The notes: a model not told the origin generated them from the letters alone. 35,439 nucleotides of DNA from Flavobacteriales bacterium (GCA_013373595.1 JABXHO010000016.1:1-35439), one strand, 5' to 3'. Shown: positions 24,300 to 32,486, counted from the first letter of the stretch. Made by a program: numbers and translations.

Positions 24300-25985
24300 A
24301 TGCCATCAGTTCAGTTAATTGAAGACCCAAAAGTAAGAGCAGCCTGTTCTCCTTTGGATACTTTGCAACAGGAAGTGACGAAAGCCTATTTTGCTCTCCG
24401 TGAGGATAAGGAAGTAATGGTGGAAGGCTCGGGTAGCACTGTAATCGACCATAAAACAACTTCAGGACAAACGCTTAGTAAAATTGCGGCTCAGTATGGG
24501 GTTGAACTGAAAGACGTAAAACGCACGAAGAGCACAAAATACCTTCAAATCGGTGAAATTGTAAAAGTCACAAAACCGGGAAAGAAAGGAAAAGAAGCGA
24601 AATTCACGAAAATCAAGGAGGCGACAACCAATTCTGAAGTGTACATCATTGTAGAAACAAAGCACTTGCAAGATGAAAAAGCCTTGATCAATATAAAACA
24701 AGGTAAGGAAGATCTTTTTGAGAAGAAGAATAGCGCAATTACGGTTCAGGTAGACGACAAAGAAGTTGTGAAAATTGAAACAGTTGTTGGTGCATTTAGC
24801 AAAGAGGAAGATATTACCAACAAGAAAGATTTCGAAGATTGGGCCATTGTAAAGGTAAAACTCGCTCCTAAGGACGAGGAGAAGCAGAAGAAATGGTCTG
24901 AAAACTTAGAAAAGACAGAAGGGAAAAAGGCATCGTTATATCTTTTGGTAGATGTTCATAGTGAGCATTCTATGTGCGATTTCGAGTCCAAATACGTTGA
25001 TTACAAAGGATACGTAGGCGAAGGAGATGACAGCAAAATCCGAAATCATTTCTTGAATGAAAAAGATGCTTGGTTCGAGGTGAAGAAAGGATGTGGTATA
25101 GAGTTGACTGCTGAAATGCTAGGGAAAATATTCCCACAATCAAAGGAAGATCGAAGAAAAGAAGTGGCTGACGCAATTAATAAATACAAGTGTGAATTCG
25201 AAATCAACAATCTGGACCGAATGGCGCATTTCCTTGGTCAAATTGGTACTGAAACGGCTCAATTAAATGCTTTGTACGAAAGTTACAAGTATAGTGCAAA
25301 GACGATCTACAATATTTTCTTGCGGAAAGTACTAATCTCACATCCAACAAAATCTGGAAAATATACCTTTAAATATCATGATTTGATTGAAGGGTACAAC
25401 GCAACATTGGAATGTGAATACTCGAACCCAACGACTAAGACTCAGAAGAATTACGGACACAAACGAGACGTCGAGAATCCAATAGAGGTGACAAAGGTTG
25501 GCGACAAGGCATCTTGGGATTACACTGAATTCTCGAAAACATATAGTATCAAGAGTGAATATATAAAAAGTAAAAAGCTCTTTGATTATGTATATGGATG
25601 CAGAATGGATAATGGAGATCGGTCAACAAGTGATGGATCAGATTATTTCGGAGTTGGTTTCATTCATTTAACAGGAAAAAGCAAATATAAAGCGCTTGAT
25701 GAAAAGTGGAAAGAGTTGTATCCTAACGATAAGAAAGATTTTATGGGGGATGATATTTCATTGCTTAAGACGGATGTTGATGTAGCAATGAAAGCTTCTA
25801 TGATTATTTGGCATCACGTTCAAAATGGCACGAACAATAAAGCGGATAAAGGAAACAGCGACGCGGCAATTACATCAGTTACGAAAGACGTAAATGGTGG
25901 GACTAATGGTTTGCCAGAAAGAAAAAAGTTTACCAAGAAAGCATACGAAATATTAGAAGAAGCTAAAAAGAACAAGGCGTCCTGA
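24300..25985 (+). CDS. LysM + GH19-like cell-wall hydrolase, putative T6SS effector
   Basis: 561 residues, no signal peptide. LysM-like segment at about 51-92 (TTSGQTLSKIAAQYGVELKD, then YLQIGEIVKV). Residues 107-224 are beta-rich and contain SEVYIIVETKHLQDEKALIN, which resembles the SEVYLVIESEN segment of the TssD extra domains. A GH19/lysozyme-like domain covers about 265-555: MAHFLGQIGTETAQLNALYE with Glu318 as likely catalytic acid, YFGVGFIHLTGKSKYKAL (449-466) and VNGGTNGLPER (531-541), all typical of the chitinase/muramidase family. It should cut peptidoglycan after delivery into a rival's periplasm. The 3' end overlaps the lipoprotein start by one base. Confidence 0.82.
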   Translation: MPSVQLIEDPKVRAACSPLDTLQQEVTKAYFALREDKEVMVEGSGSTVIDHKTTSGQTLSKIAAQYGVELKDVKRTKSTKYLQIGEIVKVTKPGKKGKEAKFTKIKEATTNSEVYIIVETKHLQDEKALINIKQGKEDLFEKKNSAITVQVDDKEVVKIETVVGAFSKEEDITNKKDFEDWAIVKVKLAPKDEEKQKKWSENLEKTEGKKASLYLLVDVHSEHSMCDFESKYVDYKGYVGEGDDSKIRNHFLNEKDAWFEVKKGCGIELTAEMLGKIFPQSKEDRRKEVADAINKYKCEFEINNLDRMAHFLGQIGTETAQLNALYESYKYSAKTIYNIFLRKVLISHPTKSGKYTFKYHDLIEGYNATLECEYSNPTTKTQKNYGHKRDVENPIEVTKVGDKASWDYTEFSKTYSIKSEYIKSKKLFDYVYGCRMDNGDRSTSDGSDYFGVGFIHLTGKSKYKALDEKWKELYPNDKKDFMGDDISLLKTDVDVAMKASMIIWHHVQNGTNNKADKGNSDAAITSVTKDVNGGTNGLPERKKFTKKAYEILEEAKKNKAS

Positions 25986-26818
25986 TGATAAAGTTTTTTT
26001 TTCTGGTAATACTACTTGCTCTATTAGGGTGTCAATTCAACACATCGAATATTCATGGAATAGATCAAGAAGATTCAGATCAAATTGAAATTTCACAGGA
26101 TGAGTTTAACCTATCTAGCATAGAAGGGATTTGGAGAAGTTATTCTTACTATCTAGAACATGAGGAGCAAGATGTAGATGAACACATTAATGAGTACTAT
26201 AAAATCATAAACAGTAACTATTGCATTGATTTAATTTTCAAAAATCATGATTTAGATAGTTTAGAAATTAATACTTATCGATTAGGTTTTACTAATAAAA
26301 CGAACATACATTCAAAATGGAAAACATCACTTTCTAATGGAGAGGGATTTATTCGAGATCATGAAGGATCATATGACGGTATAAGTGAGCGTATATTCAC
26401 ATCAAAAGGGGATACGAGTTGGAACTATTCTCTTTTGTTTGATACTTATAAAATAATGGATGATGGTTTTTTATACTGCTATAAGACCGGAATTCAGGAA
26501 AGAGTTCAGTTCAAAGAAATATCAGCACTTCCTGAGCACGTATTTGTAAAACTAAAAGTATTTTCTTCGTACAATGGAGTTAAAAGCTATATGAGAGAAG
26601 TTAATATCTCAGAATTGTCTCTAAAAGCAGTAGTTCGTTCTACGAAGGTAATGGTGTATGAAGATGTTGAGTTACTAACCGCTACAGATTATTTCCTTCA
26701 AGAAAAAGATATTGTTTATATAGAAAGTTTAGGAGACTCCTCGGCGAGAGTATATATGACCACTGTACCAAATATTGCAGGGTATGTTAAACTAAATGAA
26801 CTTCATCTAATCGATTGA
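25985..26818 (+). CDS. Lipoprotein with SH3-like C-terminus, candidate immunity protein
   Basis: 277 residues. Signal sequence with lipobox LALLGC (Cys16) gives an envelope lipoprotein. The middle (about 40-190) has no recognised family. The C-terminal 70 residues (VRSTKVMVYEDVELLTATDY ... GYVKLNELHLID) look like a bacterial SH3 domain, which often binds cell-wall peptides. The start codon overlaps the hydrolase stop (TGATG), so the two are made together. Periplasmic location and coupling fit an immunity protein against the GH19 enzyme (inference). Its A+T content is higher than that of the effector genes. Confidence 0.7.
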   Translation: MIKFFFLVILLALLGCQFNTSNIHGIDQEDSDQIEISQDEFNLSSIEGIWRSYSYYLEHEEQDVDEHINEYYKIINSNYCIDLIFKNHDLDSLEINTYRLGFTNKTNIHSKWKTSLSNGEGFIRDHEGSYDGISERIFTSKGDTSWNYSLLFDTYKIMDDGFLYCYKTGIQERVQFKEISALPEHVFVKLKVFSSYNGVKSYMREVNISELSLKAVVRSTKVMVYEDVELLTATDYFLQEKDIVYIESLGDSSARVYMTTVPNIAGYVKLNELHLID

Positions 26819-26889
26819 CTACCGACTGATTCTTACTTTGAACCTTTTCACCATTATTTCCTCAAGAAAACGGGCATATTTCGTAATAT

Positions 26890-26902
26890 TGTATTGAATA
26901 CA
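26890..26902. promoter_or_regulatory. Candidate degenerate NrtR site (TGTAT-TGA-ATACA)
   Basis: A perfect 5-bp palindrome with a three-base centre, 15 bases before the nrtR start and followed by CACAAAA like the other sites. Its spacing differs from GTGTA-N5-TACAC, so autoregulation through it is only a possibility. Confidence 0.3.
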
Positions 26903-26916
26903 CAAAATAAGCGAGT

Positions 26917-27597
26917 ATGTCTCTTCCTACAATTCGATTGGCCGTTGATGCGGTTGTTTTCGGTTACGATCCTAAAGACGGAATTTCTGTTCTGCTGATC
27001 AAGCGAAAATATGATCCTTTCCAAGGGAAGTGGGCGATTCCAGGCGGACTCGTGTTGGAAGATGAAAGTCTTGAAACGGCCGTTGAACGAGAGTTGGAAG
27101 AAGAAACAGGTGTGAAGGTCGATTACCTCGAACAGTTGTACACCTTCGGTGAAGTCAATCGCGATCCTCGAAATAGAGTAGTGGCGGTAGCATATTACGG
27201 CCTTGTGAAGAAGTCTGATTTTCACTTGTACGCTTCAACGGATGCAGAAGATGCTAAATGGTTCAATTGGAATGAATTGCCTGCCGTAGCATTCGATCAC
27301 GAGCAAATACTCGAAACAGCCATTAAACGTCTACGCGGGAAAATTCGTTACGAACCCATCGGTTTCGAATTACTCGATGATAAGTTCCCTTTTTCTGATT
27401 TGCACAAACTCTACCAAGCTATTTTAGGCATGGACATCGATAGGAGAAACTTTAAAAAGAAATTTCTTCAATTGAATCTTTTAACAGAACTCGATGAGAA
27501 GATTTCTGAAGGAAAAGGCCGTCCAGGCTCACTTTTTCGCTTTAATGATGAGCGCTATTTCCAAATGAAAGAGGAGGGAATTAATTTCCAAATTTAG
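26917..27597 (+). CDS. nrtR: NrtR-type Nudix transcriptional regulator of NAD metabolism
   Basis: 226 residues. The N-terminal Nudix domain has an intact box, G44-x5-E50-x7-R58-E59-x2-E62-E63-x-G65 (GLVLEDESLETAVERELEEE region), so hydrolase activity on ADP-ribose-like compounds is possible. The C-terminal 80 residues form a winged helix (LHKLYQAILGMDIDRRNFKK, then GRPGSLFRFN), the family's DNA-binding part. NrtR proteins repress NAD salvage genes and respond to ADP-ribose or related metabolites. The gene immediately precedes two palindromes and an ADP-ribose/NAD gene set, which is the expected regulon. Confidence 0.9.
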   Translation: MSLPTIRLAVDAVVFGYDPKDGISVLLIKRKYDPFQGKWAIPGGLVLEDESLETAVERELEEETGVKVDYLEQLYTFGEVNRDPRNRVVAVAYYGLVKKSDFHLYASTDAEDAKWFNWNELPAVAFDHEQILETAIKRLRGKIRYEPIGFELLDDKFPFSDLHKLYQAILGMDIDRRNFKKKFLQLNLLTELDEKISEGKGRPGSLFRFNDERYFQMKEEGINFQI

Positions 27598-27602
27598 ATT
27601 TT

Positions 27603-27617
27603 GTGTAAAAAATACAC
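27603..27617. promoter_or_regulatory. Probable NrtR operator 1
   Basis: GTGTA-AAAAA-TACAC, 83 bases upstream of the NADAR start and just after the nrtR stop. The flanks are TTTT and TTAAAA. The same core occurs at 27655 and 32433. Confidence 0.75.
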
Positions 27618-27654
27618 TTAAAAAGTTGGTGGGTTCATTTTCTTGATTAATTTT

Positions 27655-27669
27655 GTGTAAAAATTACAC
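27655..27669. promoter_or_regulatory. Probable NrtR operator 2
   Basis: GTGTA-AAAAT-TACAC, flanked by TTTT and TAAAA. It starts 52 bases after operator 1, close to five helical turns, so both could be bound on one DNA face. It ends 30 bases before the NADAR start. Confidence 0.78.
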
Positions 27670-27699
27670 TAAAAGGAATATTTATTAATCTATTTGGAA

Positions 27700-28248
27700 A
27701 TGAAGTACTCAAGAAAACAATTAATTAAAGAGCAAAATCAAACGAAATTCCTGTTTTTCTGGGGGCATCAACCAAGTAGATCAGGTGAGATAACCGCATC
27801 CTGTTTCAGCCAGTGGTGGGAGCAAGACTTTGTCTTCGAAAATACCACATACAAGTCAGCGGAACATTGGATGATGGCTAAGAAAGCAGAGCTTTTTGGA
27901 GATCACGACATGGTGAAACAGGTTTTGTTATCTAAAACTCCAGGAGAAGCCAAGAAATGCGGACGAAAAGTCAAAGGATTTAAGTCAGAAATATGGGATG
28001 CTGAAAAGTATAACATTGTACTGGAAGGAAACAGGTTGAAGTTTGAGCAAAACGAAGAATTGAAAACCTTTTTATTAAATACTGGAAATAGAATATTAGT
28101 AGAAGCAAGTCCAGTTGATCCAATATGGGGAATTGGCCTAGCTGCGGATCACGAAGCGGCAAGTCATCCTGAAAGATGGAGAGGTGAAAACCTACTCGGA
28201 TTTGCTTTAATGGAAACAAGAGACATATTAAGTTATGAGAAAAAATAG
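27700..28248 (+). CDS. NADAR (YbiA/DUF1768) N-glycosidase
   Basis: 182 residues. Signature blocks: KFLFFWGHQ (17-24), YKSAEHWMMAKKAELFGD (51-68), GRKVKGF (88-94), SPVDPIWGIG (137-146) and NLLGFALMETR (164-174). NADAR enzymes cleave N-glycosidic bonds in ADP-ribosylated guanine and in riboflavin intermediates; several reverse DNA guanine ADP-ribosylation by DarT2. The ATG at 27700 is preferred to an in-frame TTG two codons before. First gene of the operon, 30 bases after operator 2; its end overlaps the next gene by 14 bases. No DarT toxin gene is present. Confidence 0.9.
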   Translation: MKYSRKQLIKEQNQTKFLFFWGHQPSRSGEITASCFSQWWEQDFVFENTTYKSAEHWMMAKKAELFGDHDMVKQVLLSKTPGEAKKCGRKVKGFKSEIWDAEKYNIVLEGNRLKFEQNEELKTFLLNTGNRILVEASPVDPIWGIGLAADHEAASHPERWRGENLLGFALMETRDILSYEKK

Positions 28249-29056
28249 AACAGAAAAGGCGCGTGAAACCCTACAAATCCTTGATAAAGGTTGGTTTGAG
28301 TTGAACGGACAGCGAATCGATATATCAGAAGAGGTAGAGGAGAGCAAACGAAAAACAACATTATATTCTCCTGATGAACTTGAAAAAATCGCAAATACAA
28401 TTGAAACAGACCTAGGACGTAACACGGTTATCGAAGTGGTGAATGAAACAACCATGGAAGGGGCGTGCGCATTGAATCCTTCTTTGGAGAAAGTGGGTGT
28501 ATTGAATTTTGCATCTGCAAAGAACCCCGGAGGTGGATTTTTGGGTGGAGCACAAGCTCAGGAAGAAAGCTTAGCGCGTTCATCGAGTTTGTATCTCAGT
28601 ATCGATCAAATGCAAGAGATGTATAATTTCAATCGTTCGAGAAGAACATACGTCTATTCCGATTACATGATCTACAGTGAAGATGTCATCTTTTTTAGAA
28701 ATGACGAAATGGAATTGATGCAGCCCTACAAAGTAGATGTGATCACAAGTCCGGCTGTAAATGTAAGCGCTATGTTGCAAAACAACCGCTCTGAACTCTC
28801 AAAGGTTCAGGAGGCAATGCTGCAGCGAATCGATAAAATGTTGGCCTTATTTGTTGATAAGGGCATCAAAAGAATTGTGCTCGGCGCATGGGGTTGTGGT
28901 GTATTTCGAAACGATCCAAAAGACATGGCGAGATATTTTGCTCATTTCCTTAAGGGAGATGGGAAGTACACAAATGCATTTGAACACGTTCGTTTTTCAG
29001 TGTTGGATAGAAAAAGTGGAAAAACATTCGAATGCTTTAAAAAATTAGAACGATGA
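28235..29056 (+). CDS. TIGR02452-family protein (microbial PARG-like macrodomain)
   Basis: 273 residues. Key block NFASAKNPGGGFLGGAQAQE (91-110) plus Glu111, equivalent to the GGG-x6-8-QEE motif of poly(ADP-ribose) glycohydrolases, and LGAWGCGVFRNDP near 222-234 as the second phosphate-binding loop. The family is predicted to release ADP-ribose from modified targets. The first 14 bases overlap the NADAR gene and the stop overlaps the next start as ATGA, so the unit is translationally coupled. Confidence 0.9.
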   Translation: MRKNRTEKARETLQILDKGWFELNGQRIDISEEVEESKRKTTLYSPDELEKIANTIETDLGRNTVIEVVNETTMEGACALNPSLEKVGVLNFASAKNPGGGFLGGAQAQEESLARSSSLYLSIDQMQEMYNFNRSRRTYVYSDYMIYSEDVIFFRNDEMELMQPYKVDVITSPAVNVSAMLQNNRSELSKVQEAMLQRIDKMLALFVDKGIKRIVLGAWGCGVFRNDPKDMARYFAHFLKGDGKYTNAFEHVRFSVLDRKSGKTFECFKKLER

Positions 29057-30012
29057 ATTCAACTGAACGTTTATACGGAGCCATTTGGGGAGTTGCTGTG
29101 GGCGATGCACTCGGGGTTCCTGTTGAGTTTCGCTCAAGAAAATCATTGGATGCAGATCCTGTAAATGATATGCGTGCAGGCGGAACACACGGACAGGTTG
29201 CTGGAACATGGTCCGACGATAGCTCCTTGACTTTTTGTTTGATGGAAGAATTATCAACAGGTAAGGTTGATTTTCAGGAGATTGCTAGGAAATTCTTGAA
29301 TTGGTTGAGATATGCCTACTGGACACCTCACGGATCGGTTTTTGATCGCGGAATTGCAACTACTAACGCCATTCTTCGATTTGAAATGGGGCACCAAGCG
29401 ATTGCCTGTGGAGGTTACGATGAATACGACAATGGAAATGGTTCTCTGATGCGCATTCTTCCACTGGCTTTTGTGGGAAATTCATCCGATGAGATCACGC
29501 GCTATGAATTGGTGAAATATACTTCTTCAATCACGCACATGCATTTTCGCTCAGTGTTTGCCTGTTTTGTATATACCGAATATGCGCGCATGTTACTCAA
29601 AGGAATGGATAAGTTCGAGGCGTATCATTTGCTAAAAACCAATATCAATCGCTTTGCCGAGGAAGGTGAGTTTAATCCAAAGGAAGTGAGTAGGTTCGAC
29701 CGTATTCTGAAGGGAGATATCGATAAAATACCGCGTGAAGCGATCAGTGGATCGGGATATGTTCTTCATACGCTGGAAGCATCTTTGTGGAGTTTATTAA
29801 CAACAGACTCCTACACGGAAGCAACCCTAAAAGCGGTCAATTTAGGAGAGGATACGGACACAACTGGAGCCGTAACGGGTGGTTTGGCTGGATTGTGCTA
29901 CGGCTTGAAAGAAATTCCATCAGAATGGTTAAATGTACTAGCGAGAAGAAATGACATTGAAGAACTGATCCAACGTTTTGAATCGGCGCTTCCAAAATTG
30001 GAAAAGATATGA
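29053..30012 (+). CDS. ADP-ribosylglycohydrolase (DraG/ARH family)
   Basis: 319 residues, helical ARH fold. The di-magnesium site is given by TWSDDSS (52-58) and GEDTDTTGA (265-273); [18 protein letters not shown] (9-26) and NGNGSLMR (127-134) are other family blocks. DraG/ARH enzymes remove ADP-ribose from arginine or other residues of proteins, and some (Tri1 type) act as immunity against T6SS ADP-ribosyltransferases. Coupled by four-base overlaps at both ends. Confidence 0.94.
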   Translation: MNSTERLYGAIWGVAVGDALGVPVEFRSRKSLDADPVNDMRAGGTHGQVAGTWSDDSSLTFCLMEELSTGKVDFQEIARKFLNWLRYAYWTPHGSVFDRGIATTNAILRFEMGHQAIACGGYDEYDNGNGSLMRILPLAFVGNSSDEITRYELVKYTSSITHMHFRSVFACFVYTEYARMLLKGMDKFEAYHLLKTNINRFAEEGEFNPKEVSRFDRILKGDIDKIPREAISGSGYVLHTLEASLWSLLTTDSYTEATLKAVNLGEDTDTTGAVTGGLAGLCYGLKEIPSEWLNVLARRNDIEELIQRFESALPKLEKI

Positions 30013-30512
30013 TGAAAGTCGTAAAAGGTGATATCACTAAGATACAAGTGGATGCGATTGTAAATGCTGCGAATAGCTCATTGCTCGGTGGCGGAGGAGT
30101 AGATGGCGCTATTCATCGTGCGGGTGGAACTCAAATTTTAGAGGATTGTCAAGCGATACGAAATGCGCAAGGCAAATGCAAAGTCGGAAATGCGGTCATA
30201 ACGAGAGCGGGAAATCTTCCAGCTCAACATGTGATTCACACCGTAGGACCGCACTGGAACGGTGGCAATAGAAAAGAGTCCGAGAAACTTGAATCGTGCT
30301 ATACGAACAGTCTGGACTTGGCCATGCAGCACAACTGTAAAACAATTGCTTTTCCATGTATTAGCACAGGGGTTTACAAGTTCCCGAAGGAGTTAGCAGC
30401 GAAAATTGCTGTCAACTCAATTAAGAAATTTAAAAACTATGATGCATTTGAGGAGATCATTATCGTTTGTTTCGATGATGAAAACGAACATCTGTATCAA
30501 GAATTAGTATGA
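30009..30512 (+). CDS. Macrodomain ADP-ribose hydrolase (MacroD/YmdB-like)
   Basis: 167 residues (or 166 if the second ATG at 30012 is used). Core motifs: [34 protein letters not shown] and [11 protein letters not shown], with the Asn and Asp positions of active MacroD enzymes. These hydrolyse mono-ADP-ribosyl esters and O-acetyl-ADP-ribose to free ADP-ribose; yeast Poa1 relatives act on ADP-ribose-1''-phosphate made after the Tpt1 reaction. This gives it a direct link to the KptA gene that follows with a four-base overlap. Confidence 0.94.
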   Translation: MMKVVKGDITKIQVDAIVNAANSSLLGGGGVDGAIHRAGGTQILEDCQAIRNAQGKCKVGNAVITRAGNLPAQHVIHTVGPHWNGGNRKESEKLESCYTNSLDLAMQHNCKTIAFPCISTGVYKFPKELAAKIAVNSIKKFKNYDAFEEIIIVCFDDENEHLYQELV

Positions 30513-31045
30513 AAACAAATATTAAACGAGTAAGTAAATTAATGAGTCTCATTCTTAGACATCAACCGGATGTGATAGGAGTGAAGCTAGATGAAAATGG
30601 TTGGCTTGGAGTCGATGAATTGATCCAAGGAATCAACCGAAAAGGAATCAACTTCGACTTTGAACAATTGCAAGTTGTCGTGGATCAAAATGATAAGAAA
30701 CGATTCACTTTCAACGACGATCACACAAAAATTAGAGCCAATCAAGGCCATTCGGTAAAAGTAGATGTCGAATTAAAAGCAAGTACTCCTCCAGATATTC
30801 TGTTTCACGGAACAGTAGAACGATTCATGGATTCGATTCGAGAAATGGGACTGATTCCCAAAAGTCGTTTGCACGTACATCTCAGTGCGGATCTTGAAAC
30901 AGCTCAAAAGGTGGGAGGAAGAAGAGGAAAACCCGTCATTCTCAAAATTGACACGAAATCAATGGTCGAGAACGGACATGTTTTCTATCGATCTAAAAAT
31001 GGAGTTTGGTTGACGGATCAAGTTCCTGCAAATTTTATAAAATGA
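30509..31045 (+). CDS. kptA: RNA 2'-phosphotransferase KptA/Tpt1
   Basis: 178 residues. It removes an internal RNA 2'-phosphate using NAD+, giving ADP-ribose-1'',2''-cyclic phosphate and nicotinamide. Visible catalytic set: SLILRH (Arg17, His18), IRANQGHS (Arg76), FHGT (99-102), HVHLS (122-126) and [11 protein letters not shown] (Arg161). Normal full length. Bacterial KptA has no known tRNA-splicing partner; some homologues also ADP-ribosylate RNA or DNA 5'-phosphates. The four-base overlap with the macrodomain gene fits a shared pathway. Confidence 0.95.
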   Translation: MKTNIKRVSKLMSLILRHQPDVIGVKLDENGWLGVDELIQGINRKGINFDFEQLQVVVDQNDKKRFTFNDDHTKIRANQGHSVKVDVELKASTPPDILFHGTVERFMDSIREMGLIPKSRLHVHLSADLETAQKVGGRRGKPVILKIDTKSMVENGHVFYRSKNGVWLTDQVPANFIK

Positions 31046-31081
31046 ATCGATTGAATAAGAATGGTCAAATTTGGTATTAAT

Positions 31082-31639
31082 ATGAACAAGCGAATAATAT
31101 CCAACGAAATCTACATCATCGACAACTTTTTAACAGAAGAAGCGTGTGATGCATTGATTGAATTTAGTGAAGACAGAGGTTATGAAGAAGCGAAGGTAAA
31201 CCTAGACGGAAAGCAAGTCTTGATGACGACCGTTCGAAATAACCAGCGAATACTCGATATGGACAACGAGCGCGCTGAACGTTACTGGTCGAAGCTAGAG
31301 TCGTTTCATCCATCTGAATTAGGAAATTCAACAGCAATTGGACTAAACGAATTATTTCGATTCTACAAATACACGCCTAAGCAACGTTTTAAGAAACACC
31401 GCGATGGTCGATTCGAGCGAAATGAAAGAGAATTCAGTGCGTACACCTTTATGATCTATTTAAATGATAATTTTACTGGAGGTGAAACGGAATTTGGTGA
31501 AGTAATAATTCACCCAAAGAAGGGGAGTGCATTGATATTCAGGCATGAACTGAAACACGAAGGCAAAACGGTTACCGAAGGGGTAAAATACGTTTTGCGA
31601 AGCGATATTATGTATCGATTAAAAATGGAAAATGAATAG
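31082..31639 (+). CDS. 2OG-Fe(II) dioxygenase, prolyl-4-hydroxylase-like
   Basis: 185 residues from the ATG at 31082; an ATG at 31061 would add seven. Iron ligands appear as KHRDG (His106, Asp108) and HEGK (His159), with the 2-oxoglutarate partner Lys169 or Arg173 in VKYVLRSDIMY. SAYTFMIYLNDNFTGGETEF is the usual P4H-like core. Such enzymes hydroxylate proteins or nucleic acids. Substrate unknown; position inside an ADP-ribose operon suggests a linked repair or modification step (inference). Overlaps the next gene by eight bases. Confidence 0.88.
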   Translation: MNKRIISNEIYIIDNFLTEEACDALIEFSEDRGYEEAKVNLDGKQVLMTTVRNNQRILDMDNERAERYWSKLESFHPSELGNSTAIGLNELFRFYKYTPKQRFKKHRDGRFERNEREFSAYTFMIYLNDNFTGGETEFGEVIIHPKKGSALIFRHELKHEGKTVTEGVKYVLRSDIMYRLKMENE

Positions 31640-32360
31640 AACACTCGTTATTGGTGATATCCACGGTGGACTGCTGGGACTGAAACAAGTGCTAGATCGC
31701 GTAGCATTATCTAAAACGGATCGATTGATCTTTTTGGGCGATTATGTCGACGGTTGGAGCGAATCAGCACAGCTTATCGACTACCTGATCGATCTAGATA
31801 AAGAATACCAATGCTGTTTCATTCTTGGGAATCACGATACATGGTGCGTAGAATGGCTCGAAACCAGCATTCCGAACCCTATTTGGTTAAAGCACGGTGG
31901 CTTGTCAACCATTGAGAGTTATCGCAGCTTTTCGGAAAAACAAGTCGGTGCGCACATCGAGTTCTTTCGAAAAATGAAGCATTATTACATTGATGATGAG
32001 AATCGATTGTTCATTCATGCGGGATTTTCGTCCATGCATGGCCCAGAAAAGGAACACTATTCTTCGAATTATTCCTGGGACCGAACGCTCTGGGAAGTTG
32101 CGCTAGCGATCCATGGAAAGGTGCAAAAAGATGAACGTTCCTATCCGGAACGGCTCAAATTGTTTCATGAAATTTACATCGGACACACTCCAACCATCAA
32201 TTGGGGAGTGGAGCAACCATGGAATCGTGTAAATGTTTGGAATCTCGATACGGGAGCGGCATTTACAGGAAAACTATCAATCCTCGATATTCATTCCAAA
32301 GAGTATTGGCAAAGTGATGCGCTTACTGTTCTTTATCCCAACGAAAAGGGAAGAAATTAG
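31632..32360 (+). CDS. Metallophosphoesterase, PPP/PrpA-like
   Basis: 242 residues with the calcineurin-like set: GDIHG (8-12), GDYVDG (36-41), GNHD (66-69), then IHAGFSS and YIGHTPT near the end. Gly in place of Arg in GD-VDR and Asp in GNHD differ from classical Ser/Thr phosphatases, so it may act on nucleotides or cyclic phosphates. ADP-ribose-1'',2''-cyclic phosphate from the KptA reaction is a plausible substrate (inference). Last gene of the first unit; overlaps the oxygenase gene by eight bases. Confidence 0.9.
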   Translation: MNRTLVIGDIHGGLLGLKQVLDRVALSKTDRLIFLGDYVDGWSESAQLIDYLIDLDKEYQCCFILGNHDTWCVEWLETSIPNPIWLKHGGLSTIESYRSFSEKQVGAHIEFFRKMKHYYIDDENRLFIHAGFSSMHGPEKEHYSSNYSWDRTLWEVALAIHGKVQKDERSYPERLKLFHEIYIGHTPTINWGVEQPWNRVNVWNLDTGAAFTGKLSILDIHSKEYWQSDALTVLYPNEKGRN

Positions 32361-32432
32361 GTCTTAATCACTCTTTTGGAATCAAATTTTCTAAGCTTTA
32401 AATTGTTGGTAATCAAGCTATAGCGCTATTAA

Positions 32433-32447
32433 GTGTATTTTTTACAC
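32433..32447. promoter_or_regulatory. Probable NrtR operator 3
   Basis: GTGTA-TTTTT-TACAC, the reverse complement of operator 1's core, located just upstream of the -33 element of the second unit and 58 bases before its first start codon. It puts the NAMPT/Prs unit under the same regulator. Confidence 0.75.
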
Positions 32448-32453
32448 AAATTA

Positions 32454-32486
32454 TTGTGTTTTATCAGAATTATGTATCTATATTTG
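32454..32486 (+). promoter_or_regulatory. Bacteroidetes-type promoter of the NAMPT unit
   Basis: TTG at 32454-32456 and TATATTTG at 32479-32486 with a 22-base spacer match TTG-N17-23-TAnnTTTG. The predicted start of transcription is about a dozen bases before the ATG at 32506. Operator 3 ends six bases upstream of the TTG. Confidence 0.65.
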
